64,000 nt of DNA from Gibbula magus (lineage: Eukaryota > Mollusca > Gastropoda > Trochida > Trochidae): the NCBI GenBank assembly GCA_936450465.1, contig OW388304.1:9678700-9742699 (forward strand), in the 5' to 3' direction. Positions within the stretch are counted from its first letter, which is position 1, and every line of letters starts with the position of its first letter. This document shows positions 55,570 through 64,000 of the stretch, piece by piece. The position numbers and the translations under genes were made by a program. The notes beneath the pieces are model-generated. The model saw only the letters and a list, made by a program, of their open reading frames with translations. It searched no databases and was not told where the DNA came from.

Positions 55570-55900
55570 AATCTACGGTTCAAAGTTTGTCCTACCAGGT
55601 GTATTTGTTGAAACGAAATTCTAGGGGATGTTCCCAATCCTCATCAGGATACATCAATAGAGACAATGGTAAAGCATCAGTATCAAACTCCGATTCTCAA
55701 GTGCACTTGATTTCTCTCAACCATTGCTTAGATGTCACAACAAATGTCACTCTTGTTTAAAATTCCTAAGCAATATGTTTCAACAGGCCTATGTTTTAAT
55801 CATGCATTAATAACATAACTTGCACTCACTGAAGTAATCCCTAGAATTTCGTCTTCAAACGTGTCACTGCTTGTACGGTGACTTTAAATTTGAAAAGGAA
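55570..55900 (+). repeat. Conserved block downstream of C1q copy 6
   Basis: Matches 49470-49830 almost completely. Not coding. Confidence 0.6.
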
Positions 55901-56196
55901 CAGATGAACTGTGAACAACGATCGTGTCGTGTTTAAAACGCCCGTAAATTCTCGACTCGCCCGACTGACACTTAAAAGCGATAAAATATCTTGTAAAATG
56001 ATCACCAAATGTCATGGTAATAGCAATTACCTTTATTATTCTTTTAAATTCTGATCATTCAATGGTATATTATCAAACAAATTAGATTTAGATTGCTATT
56101 AACGTTTACTCATTTAAACAATATGATATCTTATTTTAAAAATGTCAAGACCAAGATTAAAAGGTTAGATTTCTATCAGGATTTGTTATCTCTATA

Positions 56197-56688
56197 CAAT
56201 GTCGGCCAAAAGAAACGCCTACCAGCTATCTTATCAGATTTTGTGAAAACTATAATGATGTAATAATATTATAGCATTGTGAAGTTGCACCATCTCTACA
56301 TAATATATTTATTTTCAGAAGTTGTCATGTCACAAAAGAATTGCGATTGTTGAAATGAGACAACCGAAATTGTTCAGTTTTCGATCAGTGCTTCATCAGA
56401 TTAACATTTGAAACAGATTTGCATACAACCACAAGCAACAATACAGGCACGCATTCTCATTAAAGTGATGATGACACTACTGATGTACGTGGTATACTGG
56501 GCGCAGGTGAATTAAACGGAAATATGAATGTTATTGACTCGAATCAGAGTTTTTCCACGATTTCAATGGCTTTTCATTTTATCTATTGTTTCAGCATAAT
56601 GTGAAGACCGCCATTAATTATATTTTAAAAATTAGTTCATCTTTCATTTTAAGGAAAATCGTGTAGGCGTTTCTTTTGGCCGACAGTG
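56197..56688. mobile_element. Tc1/mariner-type MITE, copy B, carrying a nested insertion
   Basis: Same TA-flanked ends as 50156-50504, but 492 bp long. The extra 143 bp is the insertion at 56455-56597. Confidence 0.85.
56455..56597. mobile_element. 143-bp insertion with GCAT duplication
   Basis: GCAT occurs once in copy A (GCACGCATAATG) but on both sides of this segment in copy B (56451-56454 and 56594-56597). No inverted ends or protein seen. An unclassified small insertion. Confidence 0.7.
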
Positions 56689-56734
56689 TATATAAGATTG
56701 TAATCTGTAGGCAACACTTTTATCTAAGCAAAGA

Positions 56735-56925
56735 TCATGTCGTCCAAACCTGGTAACCGTGTTAGTTCACAATCCTGCTAGCATTAAATCTACTCTGATG
56801 TTAATGGACTTAGTCTACGTTATTGAACACATAACCCAGAACACGAGATATTCTCACACAAAAACGTTCCACAAGACGTGACAATGGGAAGAAAATGTGA
56901 ATGAACACTGCTCAATAAAAACTCT
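56735..56925 (-). repeat. Dispersed repeat R, fifth copy
   Basis: CAAACCTGGTAACCGTGTTAG to CACTGCTCAATAAA. It lies about 1.4 kb after C1q copy 6, antisense, as with copy 5. Confidence 0.7.
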
Positions 56926-56930
56926 CACTG

Positions 56931-57519
56931 TTACCTTGGGCAGAAATAGACTAGCAATGTCTCTCTCACTTCAAGACAAATAAATTAATTTGTAATACAT
57001 GCTGTTAAGATAGTGTACAAAATTCAACAAATGTATCAGTGTTTTACTTTGTGTGGTCCCAAAAACAACAATGTTAGAAATTCAATACTTTCCATTTAAT
57101 ATCCCATACCCAGTGAATAAGATTTCTTTATTTCATGGGTCTAAATATTTATATGATGTATTCATAATCAAATTTAAATTTTCTAATTATTATGTGATGT
57201 ATTTAATTCATTATTACTTATCCAAGACTGCATCATCTAATCATATCATATTGTTATACTTTTGTTATATATCAGTAACAAAGTATTCAAATGGTTGAAA
57301 GTTTTATTTCATTGGGTAAAATAAAATGTAATACTTTACTCCATGAAAATATTACATAAAATAAGTAATGCTGTATTTGACCATTGAAGATATAATTTTC
57401 AAAAATAATATTGTTACTCATTTTTTTTTATGATTGAGCAATCTTAATTTTATATTATTCTGTGTAAAACTTCTCCATGTCTCTCATGTAAAATCAACCG
57501 ATACCTGCATTAAAGGGAC
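56931..57519. other. Intergenic, no supported gene
   Basis: Very AT-rich. The open frame 57053-57298 has no family resemblance. Confidence 0.45.
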
Positions 57520-57840
57520 ACTACCACATTTTATTTTTGCTCAAAATGTCACCAAAAGTAAAACACCCTTGTCTCTTCGGAAAATCAAGTAAGAAATTAG
57601 CATACATGGTTCGGTAGAGCCATGGAAATCATTTTTGTAATTCTAAATAATATATGTGTTCATATCTGCCATGCATTTTTTGCTTTATATGCAACATCGT
57701 TATTACTACTACGGATAATTGGTTTGTCTAATAAGATGTCTTACCCTCTAAAATAAATATAAATGACATAAAATGTCATTATAAATTTGAAATTTGCCAA
57801 AATTGTTTGCAAAAAACTTGCTACAGCCCTTTTAAACTAT
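57520..57840 (-). repeat. Dispersed repeat R2, reverse copy
   Basis: TCTTCGGAAAATCAAG, GCCATGCATTTTTTGC, CTACGGATAATTGG and TTACCCTCTAAA are complements of segments at 30795-31005 and 32790-33090. Confidence 0.6.
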
Positions 57841-58920
57841 ACACAAAATTAGAACAAATCTTACGGATAAAAAAAATTTCCATGACGATACTTTTGGTCA
57901 AAGAAAAATCTTGAAAAAGTTGAAGTAAAATCTTTCTATAAGGAACTATATAAAACAAATGCGGACTTAGAAGAAGAAGTTGGTTTAACAAATGTTATAA
58001 CCCCCACTCTAAATGAAGAATTGAGGGACAGATTGGAAAAAGATAGTGATGCTGATGAAATAAATTTTGCAGTCAGAAATATGAAAAACAACAAAAGCCC
58101 TGAAATTGATGGCTTCCCAATAGATTTCTTTTTAAAAAATTGAAAATACTTAAAAGTTTGGATCTTGAGATTTATCAAAGAAGTTTCAGCCAAACGGAAA
58201 TTGTCTTTGACAGTAAAAAGGGGAGTTATAACTTGTATCCCTAAACCAAACAAAGATAGATCTTTTCTAAAATAATTGGAGACCAATTACCCTTTTAAAT
58301 GCCTTATATAAAATAATGAGCACTTGTATCACTAACCGATTAAAAAAAACGTTAGAATCACTTATCCATAGAAATCAAACTGGATTTATTCCAGGGAGAA
58401 CTATTAATGAAAACACAAGACTTCTCCATGATGTTATGTTTGAAACCAAAGAAAGAAATATTCCCGGATTACTGATTTTGATTGATTTTGAAAAGGCATT
58501 TGACACTGTCTCCAAAAAGTTTATCGATTTAGTACTTGAGAAATTTGGGTTTGGCCCACAGTTAAGAACCTGGATAGATCTATTAACTTTAGACACTACA
58601 TCTTGCCTAATTCAAAATGGCCATTTGTCAGAATTTTTTACAAATGAAAGAGGATGCAGACAAGGAGACCCCCTATCCCCTTACCTTTTTCTTTTTGTAG
58701 CAGAAATCTTAGGTTGCAGGTTAAGAGCAAATAAAGATGTAAAAGGAAATATAGTCGCAAGCGACGACAAACGGATTCAGCAGTTTCAATTGTTTTAATT
58801 AAGACATCTTTCCTATGTTGCTGCGTATTTTTTAAAAGCAAGTTTCAAGTCTCTAGCATATCTCTAGGAGTATTGAAACCCAAAGTTAACATGTTAAAAT
58901 CGAACAATTGTGTGACTAAA

Positions 58921-59137
58921 TACAAAAGTGCAGTCTGATTAAAATCGACGGTTTTCCGTGGAATAAAAAATGCAAAATAGTACATCTACCGGGATACGAA
59001 CTCGTTCGTGGGTTTCCACGCCAAACCGACCTTGTGGCGAGGAATCTACAGAACCTGTTCGTATCCCGGCAGATGCAAAATTTTGCAAATTGTATTCCTC
59101 GGCACAAGGTCGATTTTAATCAGACTGTACAAAAGTG
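58921..59137. mobile_element. 197-bp MITE with 10-bp target duplication
   Basis: Element 58931-59127 has inverted ends CAGTCTGATTAAAATCGAC and complement. Inside is a second inverted pair around CGGGATACGAAC/GTTCGTATCCCGG. Flanking direct repeats are TACAAAAGTG at 58921-58930 and 59128-59137. The 9-10 bp duplication suggests a Mutator-like origin. Non-coding. Confidence 0.9.
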
Positions 59138-61621
59138 TGAGCATGTACTTACTTTAAATGAATAGACCGGAAGTGGTTGTTTCAGACCTATTTTCAAAAG
59201 GGAGCCATTGGCGTACTGATTAGGTAGAATACCATTTAATAATAATGTTTGAATAAAAGGAAAAGAGAAGGAACAGAATTGAAATAGTTTAGAAATGCAA
59301 GGACAATAAAGATGTAGAACAGAGCTTTAAAGTGTTAGAAAGGGCAGAATAAATGTTTGTTGATACGAGACAATGATGTCTCAATTCCGTTATCCTTAGC
59401 TGGTTTTAGAATACGCATTCAATTGTTACAATCGGTATACTGTGTGAAAGACTTGCTTAAAACGAGCGTAGTTTCATTGATGAGTTTGTTAATCAATTGC
59501 CACATGCGTAATGTATGAATGATTGACACGGAACTCTTTTGGCGCAGGAAAATACCATCTTGCCTTATATGGAATTAGCGTACTATGACAATAGTAAAAT
59601 CTTGTTTATGAATGAATGAATCGGAAATTCATTAACTCGTGCTACGTTCCTTAATAACTCTCTATTATTTAAAGATAACAAAGGTGAGGGTATACCCCAA
59701 ACAGAAGCCCCCACGGCTTCAACTGAAACATGAAAAAAAATTCAAAAAGCGGATCTAAAACCACCAATTTCACTTAAGGAAAACTTCGATGTTTCGAGCC
59801 GTATTGCTGACGTCACAGTTTAGCTTAACTGAAAAGGTGGGATTCGGAGCCGGTTTCTGAGCTTGACTTGTGACTCGGTGCATCTAAGTCGACTACAGTG
59901 TAAATATCGTATGAGTTTTTTCCAGGATGTATCTCTCAGTTCGCGTGGAATAGCTTTTCACTCGAACTGGTATGATTGAGTACATAGTAGCATGTATATA
60001 TGTGGAGAAATTAGAATTTTAAAGGTTTCGGGAGGCCACGATGAACCAGACATTGTCGATTCTGTTGTCCGGTAATTCGAGTTTAAGTATGAGTCTTTTC
60101 ACTTCAAAATCATCTAATTCAACTAGTGTGTAAATATCATATGAATTCCTTCCAGTATGTATATCTCAGTTCGCGTAGAATACATTTCCACTCGAACTGG
60201 CATGACTTAAAGCTTAATAGCATGTGTATCTTTGGAGAAATAAGAATTTTAAAGAATTCCAGTAAGACCACGATGAACCGGACAGTGTTGAGACTGTTGT
60301 CCGGTTATTCGTGTCTAAGCATGATTCTTTACACTTGCAAAATATTCTAAATCGACTATTGTATAAATATCATATGTATTTCGAACAGGTTTTACCTCAC
60401 ATTACGTGTAGAATAGATTTTAACTCGAACTGGTATGACTTATTGCTCTGTAAACTGTATATCTTTGGATAAATAAGAAAATTCGATTTGTTTAAGAACC
60501 TAGGTAAACATTCAAAGTTATCATACTTTGAAAGATAATTGTGAAAAAGTTAATAGGATTTCGCTAATAAGATATGAAACTTGTTGTTCCCCAATGCTTC
60601 AGCTGCTTATACATCTAAGTTTCAGCTCTCAGATGCAAATATCTTCGGCGTGGTGTTTCCGCAAAAATGCACAGGGTCAAAACATTTGAAAACAATAAAT
60701 TTAAATATGGCGTCGAAACCACTTGACCTACGACTCCGCAATGGTAACATATTTTGTTTGTCTAGTTATTAAGCATCTTTTAAAACAAGTTGCGAGTCTC
60801 TAGTGTGTCACTGGGATTATTTAGAGCGAAATTTAACATGTCAAAATCAGATGAATTTAAAGAATATCAAAATGGGGGCTAAACCACGTGACCTACGAAT
60901 TTGTCATGATTGACTTTTTTGCTTGTATTGTTCTTGCGCATCTTTTGTAAAAAAATTCAAGTCTCCAAGTACATTTTTAAAAAAATGACTGTACGCGAGC
61001 GATTTTATTATTGATTCATAAAGACCATAGTACTGTCTCACTCTCCTGAAAAAATCGTTCAATTCGATTGTCAGGTTTTTGAATTATCGCCCCTGAAAGT
61101 TCGCGGTTTTCAAAAGTTGCCTGACTTTGAAAGGTCACTGTGAAAAAAGTATTAGGAATTCGCACAAACAGGAACAAACTTGTTATTCCCCAAAGTGTCA
61201 GCTATATGTAAATAAAGTTTCAGCTCTTAGGTGCTAATATCTTCGGAGCGGTGCTTCCGCAAAGGTACATGGGGTCCGAAATTTTGAAAAAGTTAAAAAA
61301 TCCAATATGGCGGCTAAACCACGTGACTTATGATTTAACTGCGATTTACTTTTTTGCTTGGATTATCAATGCCCATCTTTTAAAAAAAGTTCCAAGTCTC
61401 TAAGTTTATTTTGAATTTTTTTCCAATGTTAAAAATTTAAATTTGGATTCGAACTGGACCTTTTATTGGTTAAACGATTTGGCCCAAAAGCTTAAATTGA
61501 CAGCTTCATAGTAAAGGCTACCAGACTGGTAAGTTTGGTGGAATTAGCTGCAGTCGTTTTTGCTGTAGTATATGTTACAAAATTCGTGGAATAATAATAA
61601 AAAAAACACGCCAATAACAAT

Positions 61622-61649
61622 AAGGATTCAGCATAAATGCTGAATCCTT
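61622..61649. repeat. 28-bp palindrome at the insertion edge
   Basis: AAGGATTCAGCAT and ATGCTGAATCCTT are exact complements with almost no loop. Located at the right edge of the LINE insertion. Confidence 0.75.
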
Positions 61650-62060
61650 AATTACTATAGATGAAAAGGAATATAAGCTAGGACAATATGCTGATGACAC
61701 ATAATTGTTTCTTGATGGATCGGAAGATAGTCTATGTGCTGCGATTAATACATTAAATACTTTTTACAAGATGTCAGGACTAAAAATAAACATTGATAAA
61801 ACTAAAGCAATTTTGATAGACTTAAAAGCAAATAGTGATGAAATACTATGTAAAGATAAAAATATAGAATGGCATCAAGGTGAATTTGAAGTATTGGGTA
61901 TCAAATTTACTCCAACACTATCTAACTTCTGGGTGATTAATACCAGGAAAAGGCTTGAAGATAGTAATAGATGTCATGCCAGCTGGAGGAAAAGGCACTT
62001 AACATTAATTGGAAAAATTACGGTGATTAAGACCCTAGCAGTTTCAAAATTAAGATAGAT

Positions 62061-62894
62061 TAAGAAGATATGATGAACGGTTTTGGAGCTGTGCTCCGGA
62101 AACGAACCTGTCCCTGACAAAGCCCAAATTCAACAAGTTTCTATGGAAACGAAAAAAAATAAAATTTTAAAAAATCTGAAAATATCAAAAGGCACCACTG
62201 CAGTAAATGTGTAATACATATGTGAAGTTTCAGAAAGATATGATAAATGGTTTTCGAGTTCTGCTCCGGAAACGAAATGATTATGGACGGACAGACGGAC
62301 GGGGTGATGAATATATCCCACGGTATTACATCCCGGTGGGATAATAAATGGTTTCATTTCATCCCATATTTCAGCCAATAAATGTTTATTCTATTATGTT
62401 ATCTAAAAGTTTTTTCTTGCCTGTACTTTGCCTGTATTATCACTATTTATGTAACTATGTTACTATGGGAACAAATAAAACAAAATTAGAAAAAAAAACA
62501 ATCCAGAAACAATCATTTATAAGTTAGAAGTAAGCAACATAGGTCATAAATGGCAGATGTCTTCAGCAATGCTAGAACCTAAAGTGACTATATTTCAGGA
62601 GTATGAACTCACTCAGAAAAATTACTTTTAAACACATCTACATCATCTAGTTATATAGTACTGAATGCACTGTAAAGTTGAAAGCAAATGTTATAAGCAT
62701 CAAACATTTGTCTAACCTGCAACTGGAAAAATGTTTTAGTAAAAATAGAGCAATTGGCTCTGCACTGCAGCAGCTCATCCGGTTTTAAACAATAAATGAA
62801 TTAATTTCAAAATGCAAAATTTCTAGGAGAATTTATCACAGGTGTTACACAATTCAAGCTTTTAAGTCGTTGGCGAAAAAGATGGTATTTTAGG
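62061..62894. other. Intergenic, no supported gene
   Basis: Contains a GGACGGACAGACGGACGG tract (62285-62302), the end of a dispersed repeat starting near 62060 (TTTTGGAGCTGTGCTCCGGAA, repeated as TTTTCGAGTTCTGCTCCGGAA). The remainder is AT-rich. Confidence 0.5.
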
Positions 62895-63090
62895 TCGTTA
62901 TCCCTGTGACAAATATTTTGGGACATGGGGTCACAAAATCTACAATTTAGAGTCCCCATTGGCCAAGCAGTCTGTACATTTCAGCTTTCTAGACCTTTTG
63001 GTTTATAAAGCTGTGACCCCTGTGACCCTTTTTTCGGGTCACATGGTCACCTAATTAATAATTTAGAATCCCCATTGGCCAATGTGAGTT
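62895..63090 (+). repeat. GGTTGTGACC-type dispersed repeat, third locus
   Basis: GGTCACAAAATCTACAATTT, TCCCCATTGGCCAA and TTTCTAGACCTTTTGG match the array at 1841-2440. About one and a half units. Confidence 0.7.
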
Positions 63091-63359
63091 TGAGTTTTAC
63101 GTCGCTTTCAATATTTGGAGTTTTATAATTAATTGTATATGTTTTACGTGAGTAAATGTAACATATGGGGTTGGGATTAAGAGAGCACGACCCTGTGTTC
63201 AAATGGGTGTCGAGTTTGAATTTTTGGGACAATGAATTTTGACAGTTGAAAATTATTTCATTCGAGTCGAGAGAAATACGTTGCCACTTCGTTCGCACAT
63301 AGGGAACACTGGTCGTTCATCTATGTTGCGCAACATATTTGCGCTAAACTTCACCTGTG

Positions 63360-63955
63360 ATCTGCCCTACAAGTAATTGATAAAGAGTTGAAGAAAACTG
63401 CCAAAACACGGAACAGCATCGCCCATCATTATCATGAATGATTTGTTGAACAGTTGTGTCCTTCTTTGATGTCACGAAACATCGTCATTATGATCACCAT
63501 GAACTATATTTATTATAATAATATAATCAGAATTATACCTTCAATAGTCAAGTTCTTAGCAAGGCAATAAGTTTTGCACTAGGATGACATCATTGTACGC
63601 AAAAATCCCTCGGATATATTTTCGATATCAAGTATATCACACTCCCAAACATACCAAAGTTTTCGAGCATTTCTGATTTCCGATTACAAATTGGGCACCT
63701 TAGTTACCTTTTTACTTATATGTTTGCCGGCCCAACCGGATTCCACCATTGATTAATATTGTGTGTTTTATTTTTGACTGGTTTGAAATCTTTGCCTATT
63801 TTTATTGATAATGAATCCCATAAATGGACTTGGGCATAAATGGACTTGGGACTGATAGCCTACATATCCTAAATAATAATATAACGCAATAAATAAATAA
63901 CTATCATTGTGATTTCAATTTGGCTTCTGCAAATAAAAGGTTGTTTAATTTCTTG
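63360..63955 (+). repeat. Segmental duplication, start of copy C
   Basis: Matches 50785-51345, including the junction into the unit (AATAAATAACTATCAT, TTGGCTTCTGCAAAT). Similarity stops at 63955 after AATTTCTTGG, where unrelated sequence begins and the window ends. A further C1q copy may lie beyond. Confidence 0.75.
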
Positions 63956-64000
63956 GTAGCGGCGACCTGAGGGTAGAAGAATGTATTTACAACTAGGATT

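Larger units (their letters stand above)
51285..56930 (+). repeat. Segmental duplication, copy B (contains C1q copy 6)
   Basis: Collinear with copy A (32285-50780), without the BEL/Pao element and the intron foldback. It has its own changes: an expanded TA tract (52503-52571), a 143-bp insertion at 56455, and a replacement near 51650-51730 where copy A has repeat R2. Confidence 0.85.
58760..61650. repeat. About 2.9-kb insertion of tandem repeats in the LINE
   Basis: Near its edges are GGATTCAGCA (58774) and the complement TGCTGAATCC (about 61637-61646). Inside are three units of about 230 bp (from 59892, 60123 and 60353; each has TCACATTACG/TCAGTTCGCG, CACTCGAACTGG-like and ACGATGAACC segments). 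Two units of about 610 bp follow (60505 and 61115; TTGTTCCCCAA/TTATTCCCCAA, TATCTTCGG, AATATGGCG, TAAACCACGTGAC). No protein is recognised. Confidence 0.65.
57900..62060 (+). pseudogene. L1/Tx1-like LINE reverse transcriptase, split and mutated
   Basis: 57920-58140 encodes a pre-RT segment (VKSFYKELYKTN, then NMKNNKSPEIDGFP). 58316-58798 encodes RT core motifs (QTGFIPGRTINENTRLLHD, LILIDFEKAFD, GCRQGDPLSPYLF). After about 2.9 kb of unrelated sequence the YADDT motif and SGLKINIDKTKAILI follow (61680-62058). Lesions: TGA at about 58141, a one-base insertion near 58271, the large insertion after 58755, and a TAA just after YADDT (61702-61704). The enzyme would have been a non-LTR reverse transcriptase; this copy is dead. 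Clade assignment is from motif style only. Confidence 0.85.

Noticed and set aside
57053..57298. 81-codon open frame
   Set aside because: Compositionally AT-driven, no motifs and no conserved counterpart.
59892..60490. CRISPR-like array
   Set aside because: Units of about 230 bp without short spacers, in an animal genome. Ordinary tandem repeats.

Overview
The window looks like AT-rich animal genomic DNA, most likely from a bivalve mollusc. It is dominated by a cluster of secreted C1q-domain (C1qDC) genes, a family hugely expanded in bivalves. The genes have GT-AG introns and sit among many short transposons, foldbacks, tRNA-derived SINE heads, LINE relics and GGACGG-type dispersed repeats. 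The species assignment is inference. I see no bacterial or phage features.

C1q cluster. There are six two-exon copies. Exon 1 encodes a signal peptide and a heptad-rich coiled coil. Exon 2 encodes the C1q domain. The intron is always in phase 1 and always begins GTGAGT. Copies 1-4 are on the minus strand (1042-2886, 12134-13914, 25030-26012, 29371-30310). Copies 5-6 are on the plus strand (34974-49369, 53750-55369). Copy 4 is a pseudogene, with a nonsense codon in exon 1 and a one-base deletion in exon 2. Copy 5 has lost its usual stop codon, and its intron holds a 12.6-kb retrotransposon. Every copy has the same GATA-type motif about 35-50 bp upstream of the ATG. Copies 5 and 6 belong to a tandem segmental duplication (about 32.3-50.8 kb and 51.3-56.9 kb). 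A third unit begins near 63.36 kb and leaves the window.

Nested mobile DNA, 35.8-48.4 kb. A young BEL/Pao LTR retrotransposon (two 1031-bp LTRs, 5-bp target duplication TTGAT) sits in the intron of copy 5. The paralogous intron of copy 6 preserves the empty site. The gag region of this element is itself interrupted by a 5011-bp DNA element. That element has 236-bp apparently perfect terminal inverted repeats (TIRs), weaker similarity running about 270 bp further inward, and a 5-bp target duplication AGCTC. It carries two convergent zinc-finger genes. Each gene appears to be launched from its own TIR, using a mirrored 5' exon and splice donor. I recognise no transposase in it. This is the best candidate for something undescribed.

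Other regions. 7.3-9.5 kb holds a dead mariner copy whose 5' end was tandemly duplicated. 14.6-17.0 kb holds a broken minus-strand gene of the kind found in mobile-element-like animal families, interrupted by an 855-bp repeat with short TIRs. 21-24.6 kb is a mosaic of repeats. 27.7-28.5 kb is a CR1-like LINE 3' end that terminates in a foldback. 57.9-62.1 kb is an L1/Tx1-like LINE reverse-transcriptase pseudogene, split by about 2.9 kb of tandem repeats and a 197-bp MITE. The rest is AT-rich intergenic sequence in which I can support no gene.

The intact C1q copies would encode secreted, coiled-coil-oligomerised lectin-like proteins, probably for innate recognition. The transposons do not appear to cooperate with them, beyond reshaping introns and flanks.
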